Shown piece by piece: positions 12,119 to 24,149 of a stretch of 64,000 nucleotides of DNA. Position numbers and translations under genes: made by a program. The stretch is from Maylandia zebra (taxonomy: Eukaryota > Chordata > Actinopteri > Cichliformes > Cichlidae). The notes under the pieces are model-generated. The model was not told where the DNA came from. It worked only from the letters and a program-made list of their open reading frames with translations, and did no database searches. The DNA lies in the NCBI RefSeq assembly GCF_041146795.1, contig NC_135185.1, forward strand, positions 29,633,529 through 29,697,528. The letters are read 5' to 3'. Position 1 is the stretch's first letter, and each line of letters begins with the position of its first letter.

Positions 12119-13733
12119 CAGGGGCGATTTTAGCCCATTTTTGGGGGTGCTTCAGCACAAATGAATCAAAGCACCCCCAAAGATTTCTTACTTTTTTGAC
12201 AATATTTGCTGTTTGTGTGACACACTACTAAAAATATAAAAAGCATACAGTACTTGGTTGGACGTAACACTTTAGCAATAAAATTATAGATTAAAAAAAA
12301 GGAGCCACATTCAGGTAAACGTGTAAAATCAAGAATAATGTCGAATCAGTGTTTCAATATTTATATATTTTATTACATGTTCATGTGGTTTGGTTATTTG
12401 CCTTTTGGTTGAAAGTACACTGAGAGAGGACTTTTTGTTAGCGATCTTAATAGTATTTTTTTATATTAATTTAATTTTTCATCTAATTGAATACAATCTA
12501 TTTGTGTATGATTGTCAGTCCGAAGAGGGAGAGAGGAAAGAGGGAACGTGAGGAGAAAGTACAAGGTCAGGAAGAACCAGGTAAGAAAACAGACAGGGAG
12601 CAGTGACAGGCACAACAGAAACTGAAAAAAACCTGATTTTACTCATATAACATTATAATTGATCAGGGAGATTAAAATTAATGATATATTTTTATGTGGT
12701 TCAGCCACAACTCTGCTAAAACCTCAGCCAGTAATAGGTCGGCCAACCTTTGGACCGTCCAGTTGTCTGTATGACTGCCGCAGTACGTGCATCACATTTG
12801 CTCACTATCAGAAAGAGCCAAACAGCCCTGGTGGAGTGAGGAGCTGTAAAGAGAAGCAGATGCTCTGTTTCTAAAAATGTTTTAAGCTTGTTTCAAAGAT
12901 TCTGTACTGCAGCTTTAAATGTTTTCCAAAAGCACACAGACACTTATCAGTGTTTCTCAAACTTTTTACAGTGTGGACCACCTGATAAAAATGTCAAGCT
13001 CTCCTAAGGACCACTATGAAAGCATGAAACTCATAAATCTTACAACACGAAATTAGTATCTGCAGTAAAGATTTTTTTCATGCATTGTATACATGCTACC
13101 ACAGGCAAAGTTGCCTCCATTTTTATATTCTTTTTTTTTTTTATATTTTGTAATAATTTATTCTGTTTTTGGAGTGTTTTTTATGTATCTGTATTATATT
13201 ATACAAACACATTAAAAGTGAATCTCTGTCCAAAAAATGCACTCAGTTTACTTCTTACTCACTATGAGCATCATTCATTATTCTCCCAGTAATTAAGGTT
13301 AGGATGTTTTTTCCTTTTTTATTCCAATCCATTCTTCTTTTGCAGCATTTAAATAACCTTTATCAGATTTGATGGTTTTGTTACAGACTTTTCAAAAAAG
13401 TGTTTTGCTTTTCTTTCACAAATGTGGGATTAAATTGTTAAAATGTACAAAACAGTGATGTCATGTTTTATGATGAGGACCCAGGCAGAGAGACTTGATG
13501 AATTTAAGAATCTTATGATTTAATAAAGAAATTTGCAGACTTGCACAGAGATGGTAAAATTATGATGACTGATAACGGAGATGAAGACAACAGACGATGA
13601 GGACAGGGAGGATGCAGGGACCGAAAGAGACAGGGAAGAAGTCTCATTGTGACGAGTAAAGTGTATCTTGGCTGGCTGGGCAGCTCTCTGGGTGCTCAAC
13701 ACCCCCAAAGCTCTGATCCTAGAATTGCCCCTG
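12119..13733. mobile_element. Non-autonomous hAT element with perfect 8-bp target duplication
   Basis: The ends are caggggcgatttta and, in reverse complement, caggggcaattcta. Both are followed inward by blocks rich in gggggtg. Perfect 8-bp duplications gttaaaat lie at 12111-12118 and 13734-13741. The element is 1615 bp and shows no transposase. An internal start of another hAT-like sequence (agtgtttctcaaacttttt, about 12951) suggests nesting. It lies between lectins A and B. Confidence 0.8.
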
Positions 13734-13922
13734 GTTAAAATACAGTTAAAAGATACAGGTCAAAATTCATTTTAAAAATCCAAACACAAGTCTTCAATGT
13801 ATTTATTAATGTTCAAACCTGCACTGTAATATACTCTGCAAGACTAGAGGACATAGCAACAACTGCTATAGTACAATCAGGATCATCTGAAGTAATTGCT
13901 TGAGCAGTAGAGTTTATCTTAA

Positions 13923-14208
13923 CCTCTTAAGACCTGAACTCTTTAATGGCATGCATTTTTGATTTCTCTTTGCTATTTTGGCTGATTGGGACCTGATGAA
14001 TGTAAAAACAAAGAATTACGTGATTTTTTTTTTTTCTGAGAAAAATGAGATCCACATATCAGGACATCCCCTTTAAATTTCGATAAAACAGTGGCAGTAT
14101 AATGTCCTCGTAAGTGGATATCAGGCCCTTGTAGAGCAAAATGTAGTATTTTGTTCTAGACAACCCAAAATGTGGTGTCCACATATGTGGACACCAGGTC
14201 CTAGGAGG
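13923..14208. mobile_element. piggyBac-like MITE at the 3' end of lectin B
   Basis: The inverted ends are cctcttaagacctg on the left and, reverse-complemented, cctcctaggacctg on the right. They sit next to ttaa (13919-13922) and ttga (14209-14212), the latter a likely decayed TTAA target. A hairpin gtccacatatgtggac lies near the right end. The interior is AT-rich and non-coding. The right terminus contains the TAG stop of lectin B (14201-14203). Confidence 0.72.
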
Positions 14209-16459
14209 TTGATGGCGTTTCACATATCCAGTGTAAGTTATGCCAGTTGCATCTTCCATCAAAACGAGTCTTCCAGGGATTAAAGATGGAGGAAACTGCA
14301 ACCCCGCAATCCTCTCCGTGGGTTCCCTGGTCATTGGGTTCGCCATCCATCCAGTACCTGAGAAAAATTCTAATTCATTTAAAAATATGTTTAATGAATT
14401 ATCAAACAAGAAAAATATTGTTTCAGCTCTCACCGTTGCTCGACCTCTGTGACATTATTAATCCAAACCCATCTGTTCTCAGTCTCTATGTCAGTGATAC
14501 CGATCCAGAATCCGCTTTGCCACCACTGATCACTGGTTTTCATATTTTGGATGTTGCTACTGATAAATTTCTGTGTAACCAAAAAGAAAAAAAAATCAGT
14601 ATATTTGAATATTTATTTAGCTTCAATTTTGTCTAAGCTCAGTCTTTCCTTTTATGATGCTGGATTTTATAAGTAATGAATTATAATGCATTTGTTGGCA
14701 CTCTGCCTTCTGTAGAGCAGCAAAACCCATTTTGTTCTACATCTGTGTTCTTCTCCTGATGTATCGTAGGGTGAATCTACCTCAGTTTGTGCCTAAATTT
14801 CTAAACCTTCCCAGTCAGCATTATTTTGTGTTCATTGCTAATACAGTACTGCTAACATGATTAGCCTGTTTGATTGCTGTTAGTAACAGAATGAACTATT
14901 GGTTTTCCTATAATGCTTGCTGGCTGTTTGTAGTGTGATGATCTTGTAACAACGATGATGCAAATAAATAATAAAAACATCATATACTTAAAATAAGGTG
15001 TGACTGTTTGGAATAATAAAGTTCTTAAGTCTTCATTTTAGCAAAGTTCAAATCCATGTTAATGACTTTCTGTCAAGCTGTTAACTTGTGTTGTTTAGTT
15101 ACTTTTTGTCAATTTTCCTCTCTTGCTTATTTTCAACCCACCTGCTCTTCCTGGTTATCGATCACAACCAGGTCAGAGCCACGACTAACACAGTCCTCTC
15201 TGCTCTCATGCCAGTTCTTTTTGACAGTAGAGGACTCGGTGTAGGAGAAGAAATAGCAGGACGAGTTGAAAAGAGCCCAACCAGGGAGGCATCCGCCACA
15301 AGATCCCTCTGAGAGAAACAAAGGATATCTCATCTTCTCAAGTTAACACAAGAAAACATAAATAAGGATAAAAGTTTCTCACCTAAAGCTGATACATTGG
15401 ACTTCAGGTTTGCCTTCTCCACTTGCAGTGCTTGCATCTGTTTCTGATAACCATCATTGACGGTCTTCAGCTGCTCAATTTTCACCTTTACTTCTTTGTG
15501 GTTGTTGATCGCGCTCTCTAACGCCTTCTTGGCCTCCTCTTCAGCTTCGATCACATCGCTGTGGTTGCTTCGGAGATAGTCGAGCTCATTGAAGAGCTGT
15601 GTTACAGCTGGGTTGGAAATGTGCAAGGAGCCCTCTTTGACTTTGGCACCTAAACAGAGAAACATTGCATTTTATATTAGATTAGATTATGTAAGGCATG
15701 TAAAGATCAACTAAATGTTGGATATTATAGCAAAACTGTTTAAAAATGATTGTCATGTTGAAATGGATGGGGTCAAATTACATTTCTAAGTATTTTGCAA
15801 TCAAGAAAAAAAAAGGTATCAGTTCTCCTTATGGGATTACTCAGGGTCGACGTGCATTGTGAAATTCTACACAATAGAGAAAATAAAATTGTAAGGTCAC
15901 ACAAACTCTAATACTCACAGTTAATCCCAAGAACAACAGCGACTATCAGCAGAACTGCATTCAAGAGTCCCAGACACAGAATAACCCACTGGTTAAATCC
16001 ATCTCCACCTATAATACAGGGTCACACATACATTTTAAAAAGACAAAATGTGTCTGAATTCAGACAATATTGCTTTTTGGGAGGAAAGGTTTTAGATAAA
16101 TAAAACAATCTGAATTCATTTTTAATCAGGTTGTTGTTGACAGCAGCTGACAGCTCAAGGGTGCAGCAAATAAATGAAAAACCAGAAATTCGGATGACGT
16201 AACTCAGAAGGTATTTTAGCTCATTTTGAGTTGCACACTTTTAAATATATAAAATGTCATATTTGATGATCATGATGATGAACCTGAACTACTTTCCTTG
16301 TTTCTTATTAGTAAGGATTCTTCAATCATGAAAATCTAAACACTGATAAATTCAACAGAAAGTATAATAGAAGGCAACATATAATTTTAAGACCATACCG
16401 TTTCTAAATATTTTATAGTTGTTGAAGGAAACTGATCCTGTCTTCCTCTGTGTCTCCAT
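14201..16459 (-). CDS. C-type lectin B, CD209/CLEC4-like, stop supplied by a MITE
   Basis: Six coding exons: cytoplasmic 16399-16459 (ATG 16457-16459), transmembrane 15919-16008, neck 15383-15649, CRD 15142-15308, 14434-14570 and 14201-14357. Total 879 nt, 292 residues, phases consistent. The short tail METQRKTGSVSFNNYKIFRN has no clear ITIM or ITAM. The transmembrane part reads WVILCLGLLNAVLLIVAVVL. The neck is a coiled coil of about 88 residues rich in E and K. The CRD has GSCGGCLPGWALFNSSCYFF, EPN in MDGEPNDQGTHGEDC, and RFDGRCNWHNLHWIC where A and C have WND. The Asn of WND is thus replaced by Phe, which predicts altered calcium and sugar binding. The last codons (ACC TCC TAG) run into a piggyBac-like MITE, so the C-terminus is PSTS instead of the PSR seen in D. 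Confidence 0.84.
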
Positions 16460-16982
16460 TGCACTGCTGCAGGTTTTGTGCACTGCTCTGCTTTCTTCTG
16501 CCTTAAATACACGTGTGGGCATGTCCCATAGTCTCATTTCCTCGGTGTCCTATGAAGCTTTTATTAGTTTATTTTTTCATAGCCTAGAAAGAAAATCCAA
16601 ATGTGATACAAGATCAACCAAACCAGTTCTGTTTGTACGATGACATAGTTTGCACTGTAAAAAAAAAATTGAAACTCTAACCCTTGAAGCTCAGTTTTTG
16701 TTTTTTGGGTTTTTTTTGCACAGAGCAACTATTAATAAAAAATTAAATGTGTATGTGTGTGTGATCTATTTATTATTATTTGATGTTTTTAGTTAAAAAC
16801 TGTTGTCAGCTTACCTGGAAACCCTTTAATTAGAAAGAATGTGCAAATACTTACCAGTTGGTCCAATAGTGGTGCTTGCAGATTTGCCATGCTGTCAGAT
16901 ACAGTTTCAATAGCAACCTGTGTTCAAGAAAAAAGGTTTGCTGCTGCAAAAGCACAGAAACCATAGCAGAAGCAGAAAAAAA

Positions 16983-17015
16983 CACTGTAGAAGCTCTTCA
17001 TGAGCTTCTACAGTG
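16983..17015. repeat. Perfect 14-bp inverted repeat (hairpin)
   Basis: The arms cactgtagaagctc and gagcttctacagtg are separated by a five-base loop ttcat. The structure lies upstream of lectin B. It could be a short foldback or a transposon scar. It is too short for a typical pre-miRNA stem. Confidence 0.6.
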
Positions 17016-17299
17016 ACACATTCAGTTAGAACACACATTACCTTGTACCTTTTTTCTCCCTCACAACACGGATGAATCCTCCTCTTCTTTTAAGCATGTC
17101 TTAGTGTAATCCTTGGTGTTTCCATTTTTGTCACTTCTGCAGCTCTTTCATAATGTCTCCCAAAATCACTTATGGTGTGGTGTTTAAGTTGCAATGCATT
17201 TCACCTCTCAGGCCCATCATATAAATCATTCTTTTGGCATTTAACAATTACTTAAAGAGGTCATGTTTCACTTGTAAAGTATGGATATGGGTACGTTTG

Positions 17300-20200
17300 C
17301 ACATGACGAGTTTATCTCTTACAAGTTGGGAGGAGACTAAAGAAGTCACACAAACTTTTGAGGTGGAGGCACAGCGACCGTTTACAAATAGGATTACAAA
17401 TGTAAGCAGTGTTTTCTACAGCCTTCATTCTCCAGCTTCGGACTTACTTACCTCGTTTGAGGTGAGTCGTACAAACCCGGTTTTCTGCGCTGTCATCTAT
17501 CGTCCCCCGAAATACAATAAGAACTTCATAAGTGATTTCTCTGATATTTTTTTAGCTGGGATTATACCCAACTATGATAGTGTTCTTATTGTTGGAGATT
17601 TCAATATACATGTATGTTGTCTTGATAAGCCACTGGTAAAGGACTTTTTAAGCCTTATTGACTCTTTTAGCCTGGTACAGTCCGTACGTGGCCCTACACA
17701 TGAGCACGGACACACACTGGACCTTGTTCTGTCATATGGTCTGCCTGTCACTGACTTGGAGATTTGTGACTGTGCACTCTCAGATCATATGCCTGTGTTA
17801 TTCAACGTTGGTTTTACACATACTGTAGTTAAATCTGGTGCTGCTACTCGGAGCTGTGGGGTTATTAACCCCGCCACTGCCGCGCAGTTTTCTGCTGCTT
17901 TTAATCAGCTCGGTGGCCCTTCTGACTTGGTCTCCTCTGACACAGAAGAGCTTAATTCCTGGTTTTATTCTTGCTGTCAAACCGTCTTGGACTCTGTGGC
18001 TCCTTTAAAAACCAGGCAGCCCAAGGCCAAACCTGAGCCTTGGTTTAATGAGAGCAGTCGTGCTGTTAAGAGGGAATGTCGTCGAGCAGAACGGAGGTGG
18101 AAAAAGGATAAACTGCATGTATCATTTCAAATTCTCAAAGACTGCTGGCATCGCTACCAGAACACTGTTAAAGAGGCAAAAAGGGAATATTTTGCAAATA
18201 TTATTTCTTCCAACTGTCATAACCCACGTGTGTTATTTAGGACCATTGACACTGTTCTTAATACTCCATTGAATGTCTGTTTGGAAGTTTCTCCTGAGAT
18301 TTGAACTGATTTTCTGAACGTTTTTATTTAAGGTCATCACCAGCAGGGCTCTTATCACAGCTCCTGACTCTGACCCCTCAGTCTCTGTCCCTTACGCTGT
18401 TGTTTTCACTCAGTTTGAGCTTGTGACGCTCTCCACTTTAGAGGATGTGGTTCGCCATATTAAGCCCACAGGTTCCACTCGGGATCCTGTCCCTCCACAA
18501 TTCTTTAAAGAAATTTTTCCTAGTATAGGACAGTATGTCCTTGACATTATTAAAAGCAGTCTGTCTTCTGGTGTGGTTCCTGCAAATTTCAAACATGCAG
18601 TAGTGCAGCCACTGCTTAAGAAACCTGGCCTTGATCACACAGTTTTAGCGAACTATAGGCCTATTTCCAAGCTGCCTTTAGTCTCCAAGGTTTTAGAGAA
18701 AATTGTTTTTAGTCAACTGAAAGATTTTCTAGATGAAAATGGAATCTTTGAGGTTTTTCAGTCAGGTTTTAAAACCCTTCATAGCACAGAATCTGCATTA
18801 TTAAGGGTTTTTAATAACATCCTTCTGGCATGTGATTCTGGTAACCATGTTGTTCTGGTCTTGCTTGACCTAACTGCTGCCACTGACACAGTAGACCACA
18901 ATATTTTAATTTCTCAATTAAATGATGTAGTGGGTATTGGTGGCACTGGACTTAATTGGTTTAGGTCTTATCTGTCAGATTGGTGCAGGGATAGCTCAGT
19001 AGGTAGAGTGGTTGCCCCATGATCGGAAGGTCGGGGGTTCGACTCCACTGAACAGCTACCCTGAGGCACCCGAGCAAGGTACCGTCCCTACACACTGCTC
19101 CCCGGGCTCCCCCTGCATTGGTGGCTGCCCACTGCTTCACTGGGTGAATGGGTTAAATGCAGAGGAGTAATTTCCCTACGGGGACTAACACATACACATT
19201 ATTATTATTATTATTGTGGCTCAAGAGTTGGAAGTTCGTCATGTAATTGGACGGTTGCCAGTTCGAGCCCCGGCTCGGGGCACTTCACCCAATGCCTACT
19301 GGTGGTGGTCAGAGGGCCCGGTGGCGCCAGTGTTCGGCAGCCTCGCCTCCGTCTGTGGCTACAATGTAGCTGCCATCACCAGTGTGTGAATGGGTGGATG
19401 ACTGATTGTGTTCTCAGGGACTAGAAAAGCGCTATACAAATACAGGCGATTGTCAGATAGAACTTTCTCTGTCAGCCTTCTCGGTTCCGAATCATCTTCT
19501 GCTCCTCGTCCCACAGGGCTCAATTTAGGGCCACTGCTCTTTTTACTGTATCTACTGCCTCTGGGTTCTATCCTTAGAAGGCATGGGATCTCATTTCATT
19601 GTTATGCCGATGACTGACAAATTTATTTGCCACTAAAGCACAAGGATGGTATCTCCATAAAACCTCTCTTGACATGTCTAGATGACATTAAAGCTTGGTT
19701 GGCTCTAAACTTTGTAAATTTTAACAAAAAGAAAACAGAAGTGTTGGTGTTTGGACCCAGTGGTCCCTGTGAGTCCTCCTCTGTTGTTTTAGGATCCCTG
19801 GAAGTCTATTTTAAACCTGTTGTTACTGACCTTGGTTTTAAGTTGGACAGTGATTTTAAATTGGACAACCAAATCAGAGCAGTGAAATCCAGTTTTTATC
19901 ATTTCAGGCGACTGGCAAGAGTAAAATCTTGTCTTTCGAGGCAGCACCTTGACACAGTGATCCATGCTTTTATTTCTTCCCGCCTGGACTGTAACTCACT
20001 TTATGTGGGGGTCAGTCAGTCGTTGCTCTCACGTCTGCAGTTGGTTCAAAATGCGGCTGCACGACTCCTAACAGGAACTCGAAAAAGAGAGCATATAACC
20101 CCCGTGCTAGCCTCTCTGCACTGGCTGCCTGTGTCTTTTAGAGTTCGTTTTAAAATTCTCATGTTTGTTTTTAAATGCCTTCACAGTCTTGCCCCGCCTT

Positions 20201-20610
20201 ACCTCTCTGAGCTTCTTCATCCCCACATACCCTGTCGGTCTCTCAGGTCAGCTGACCAGCTGCTCCTGGAGGTACCGAGATCCAGGAGGAAGCTCAGAGG
20301 GGGCGGGGCCTTCTCTATCGTGGCTCCTAAATTATGGAATAATTTGCCCATGCACGTTAGAGAGGCCCCTTCACTGTCCACTTTTAAATTGCGTCTTAAA
20401 ACCCACTTTTATTCCTTGGCTTTTAACCTCAGTGAGACTCAGTTTCTCTTTTAATTGAAGTAGTTATTTAATTAATGATTTCACTCTTCATTTATTTGGT
20501 TTTTATTTATATTTCATGTAATTTTATTTTACAGTTCCAATGTACAGAACTTTGTGTCAGCTGTGGTTGTTTTAAAGTGCTTTATAAATAAAGTTGATGA
20601 TGATGATGAA
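17300..20610 (+). mobile_element. L2-like LINE (endonuclease + reverse transcriptase), broken, with SINE insertion
   Basis: The first open stretch (to 18304) encodes an apurinic-type endonuclease with AVIYRPPKYN, IVGDFNIH and SDHMPVLF. The next (18423-18980) starts the reverse transcriptase with ANYRPISKLPLVSKVLE and LLDLTAATDTVDHNIL. After a SINE insertion the RT resumes with GLNLGPLLFLLYLLPLG and the catalytic YADD at 19605-19616. It ends with the C-terminal motif QNAAARLLTGTRKREHI and LHWLPV. The 3' end carries a short (GAT)n tail at about 20594-20607. A frameshift between the first two stretches, a stop just after YADD and the SINE make it inactive. The clade assignment (L2/CR1 group) is from the RT motifs. 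The 5' boundary is approximate. Confidence 0.82.
18981..19450 (+). mobile_element. Two tRNA-derived SINEs in tandem, inserted in the LINE
   Basis: First unit, about 18981-19214: tRNA-like head with A box tagctcagtaggtagag and B box ggttcgactcc, ending in an (att)n tail. Second unit, about 19215-19450: head with ggttgccagttcgagcc as B box, and a tail containing gctgccatcaccagtgtgtg and agcgctatacaaatacaggc, like the AFC-type tail of cichlid SINEs. One 8-bp duplication, tgtcagat at 18973-18980 and 19451-19458, flanks the pair. Removing the insert restores the LINE reading frame SYLSDRTFSVS. No tRNA gene is present. Confidence 0.75.
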
Positions 20611-21050
20611 ACATGGTTTACTAGGGTTTGTAACTAATTGACTTTGCAGAGAGTTGAAGGCCAGCATCCCAATGCAAAACACATAGAAGGATGCATCTTC
20701 TATAGTTATTACATGTTATTACAGGCAGCCAAGTTTCCTTTCGCAGTAAGTGATGGGACACAGTTACACTGTCAGCCAGTATACTCCTGTCATGATTATT
20801 TCTGTGGCTAATGATAATAGGAGTATTAGGAGCAGTAAAGAGTCGTCATATTACCAGTTATAGCTGCAACCACAGCCAGACAACAACTGTGCTCATGACA
20901 TAAAGGGTGGACACGCTGAGAGAGAGCGATAGAGACAGTGAGAGGTACAGAAAACAAAGTGAAGACAAAGTGAAACCACCTTATGCATGTTATGATTTAA
21001 AGAATATGTGATAGTTTACATATCTAAGACTGTATGCCTTATTAGACATT

Positions 21051-23331
21051 TTAGCTCATGGATTCTGGTGCTTTTTCACAAATCCATTTCCTTCTGACTC
21101 CACATCTAACATCATTCCAAGCTTTGAAGAAGTTTACTCTGGGATACACGGCTGCACAGTCTTCATCATTGAGATTGTTCGGCTCTCCATCGTTCCAGTA
21201 CCTGAAGTAAAAGACACTTTACTTTACAGAGCTAACATTTTCTTTCAATCCATCCACTTTTTCATCTTCCCTCTCAGCCACATATATTATTGAGGAGAAG
21301 TTCATTTTTTGTAAGTGGCAGTTTCACTGTGTGTAGCATACTGAACTCTTACCCTTGAACAAGAAATCTTCCATCCAACCATTTCCAAGTCCCTTCCTCC
21401 TTGGAATCACTCAGTCCGATCCAGAAGTCTGTCGAGAGCTGGGAGGCATCTTGATGATTTATTAGGAAATTTACTGTTGAGTTCTAACAAAAAAAAAAGA
21501 TTAAAATTAATTTTAAAAAATCAATATGAATGGTCTCCACAGAAATACTAACAAACCTCTTTGTCTTGGCTGTCTATGATTATAAGATCTCCTCCCTGCA
21601 GCTGACAGAAATCTCTGGATTCCTTCCATGTTTTCATTTCATTTGATTTCAAGGAGAAGTAGTAACATACAGAGTTCATTAAAATCCATCCCACAGGACA
21701 GCGTTTGCAGCCATCGCCTGTTTCCAAAAGATAATGCCACTATTATAGAAAATTATGAAACAAATCATTTTTATTATATACAGAAATAATAAAACAGGTT
21801 TTACTATGCATTGACAAGCGTGATCTTGAAGTTTCAATTTCCTTTGTGATTTTTTCCATCTGACTTTTATAGTCATTGCTTCGTTTTGTCTGGTGTTCAA
21901 GCTCCCAGTTGGTTTGTGTCTGACGGCTCATCTCACTGTCCAGCTGCTTGCTGGCATCCTTCATGGTTTCCACTGCAGTCTTGTAAGTGTCCTGGAGGTT
22001 GATGAGCTCTTTGCTGATGCGTTCGGTATCATCGAGGGTGAGGTGAGAATCTGTGAGTTTGTTATCTGCAAGATAACAAGACAGTGTTACTACACAATAG
22101 GGTTAGTTCTTTTTACTGTTTTTCTTATTCGTAAATAACATTATTTACTGACACTGACAAACAACAATCATATTTTAGTACATAGTACAAATAATTTTAG
22201 CCATTTTTTATTTATTAACATTTTTTTGTTTTTGTTCTGGATTGTTAACAAAATTCAGTATCTGTTTGATAATAAGAATGATTCTGTGCATTGCACGTCC
22301 TCAGACTGACTTACAATGGACTCCCAGGCCAATATCAACTATCAGCAAAACAGCAGCGAGTAGTGCCAGGCTCACTGCAGCCAGTCTGTGACATCTCCCA
22401 GGACTCATAGTGAACATGGACACTATACAGAGAAGAAGAATTTTCAGCTTAATGACAATGACAAATCTTTCGTGACCAACACTTGCTTGAAGTACATGTT
22501 ATAAAGGCAACTTAATGTATCTTTTTACTACTTGCTGAACTTAAATCATGTGTAGTGACAGGCCCAAAAGAAGCAGTCCAAAACAGTGAGTCTTTAATAT
22601 TAATACAAAGCCCAATTTAAAAAAAAAGTGTTAAAAGTGCAGAAATGATAAATAAGAACACGAGAGCCAAGCAGCGCTGCACACAGGAAACAGACATGTT
22701 TCCAAATATGAAATATACTGCAACAACAAAGAAACGGAGAATCAGAACAAAACAGAACTCAATGAGGATGGGAAACAGGTGAGGCATGAGATGCAGGTGA
22801 AACTAATTAACAGTCTAGGAATGAAGGGAGGGAAGCAAAACGAACCTAAAATACAAAACAAGAAAGAATGACCAGAACAAGGAAACAAGGGCACATAAAC
22901 ACAGGACGAGACAAGGGGGAAGTAAGAGAGAAAGTAATAAAGGAACAAAACACAAATACTCCAAAATAGGAAAGTGAATTTAAATAAAGATCAAACATCA
23001 GACTAGAATAAACCACTCAAACTCTACAAATACTATACTATCAAGAACTGCTTGGTGCCTGAAAGTTTTGAATACTTAATTGTGAGAATTAAGTATTCAA
23101 CTTATTTCAACTTATTTTAGCAGTGGTATGTTCAAACTTGGTCAAAATAACCAACAGACACCCGAATCAGACTACGGAAGCCCATTAAACACAAATTTAA
23201 TTTATTATACCTTGGTGCCTGTTAGACTGATGATGATGAGGATGCTCTTCATCGTAGAAGTCTTCTTCACAAATGAATTCCTTAAATCCACCATTAAAAT
23301 TACCACCCGTGGGTTCTCTCCTCTCCTCCAT
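21051..23331 (-). CDS. C-type lectin C, CD209/CLEC4-like, paralogue of A
   Basis: Six coding exons: cytoplasmic 23211-23331 (ATG 23329-23331), transmembrane 22315-22422, neck 21805-22065, CRD 21557-21717, 21353-21483 and 21051-21201 (TAA). Total 933 nt, 310 residues, phases consistent. The tail is acidic and His-rich ([19 protein letters not shown]). The transmembrane and neck exons are nearly identical to those of A (the neck is 261 nt in both). The CRD has [11 protein letters not shown] and [14 protein letters not shown], so both EPN and WND calcium-site motifs are kept and a mannose-type specificity is predicted from the family. The middle CRD exon (131 nt) lacks the insertion found in A and gives the standard [19 protein letters not shown]. 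Upstream non-coding sequence also resembles that of A. Confidence 0.86.
22551..23000 (-). mobile_element. Possible LTR fossil upstream of lectin C coding exons
   Basis: Minus-strand reading has the composition typical of fish gypsy-type LTRs: a pyrimidine-rich run, then ttaattagtttcacctgc and ctcacctgtttccc, ending near CCTGTCACTACACA. Boundaries and target duplication are not resolved. It lies in the intron between the cytoplasmic and transmembrane exons of lectin C. Confidence 0.35.
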
Positions 23332-23748
23332 TCTCACTGTTCAGTCAACATCGGTCATATGTGCATTTGAATAACAACTGGCCTGAGATAACGCAACCTG
23401 AACTTGCTGATTTCATCAAAAATTATTGAACACAATCAATTCCAGTAAAATGTGGAATGTGTGGGGGGAAAAAAGGAGAAGTGAAATAGTTGTTATTCAT
23501 TTTGCTGCAGCATTCACTTTTCAAACACAGAGGATTTGAATGTGCTGACTCTTATAGCCGAATTAACCGTCTTAGATGCTGGACAGTAATAATGTTTTCT
23601 GCACTGTCCATGAGTAACCCCCCACCCGCAACATACACACACACATTAATTTTTTAACAAGAATGCCAGGTTCTGAAATTATTTAAACACAACCTGAGAC
23701 AAAGGACAACACAACATACACAGAGGTTCCCAAAGTGTGGGGCCCACC

Positions 23749-23750
<2 letters not shown>

Positions 23751-23821
<71 letters not shown>
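23751..23821. repeat. (GT)n microsatellite
   Basis: About 35 GT units, upstream of lectin C. Confidence 0.98.
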
Positions 23822-23822
<1 letters not shown>

Positions 23823-24149
23823 GGGAGGCTGAGGCAACTCTTGGTTATCCCTGTGTTTGGAGCAGGCGCTGGGCTCTCCAAATCACAGAACAAACACTTC
23901 CTTTAATGACTAACTACTCCGGAGATGTTAGTTCTAAAGTTACAGTGGGATCCAAATAATATCAGGCTGATCCTGCCACAATTTTTTCCCTCTGTTCAAA
24001 TCACGGACAAATAGTATCCCACAGTTGTTTGTGTTTTTGAACCCATTTTGCACAAAAAAAAAAAAAACAAAAACAAAAAAAAAAACTGAGTTTTTAAAAA
24101 TCTCAATCGAAACAAAAAGGAGCACAAGAGTCCAAACACACAGGAAAAC

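Noticed and set aside
17234-18304. 356-residue open frame that could be taken as a host gene
   Set aside because: It encodes a LINE endonuclease and is followed by reverse transcriptase with YADD.
18985-19055. tRNA-like sequence with A and B boxes
   Set aside because: It is the head of a SINE: its 3' part runs into SINE body and an (att)n tail, and a target duplication surrounds the unit.
23654-23959. Frames rich in TH or VC dipeptides
   Set aside because: They are translations of a (GT)n microsatellite.
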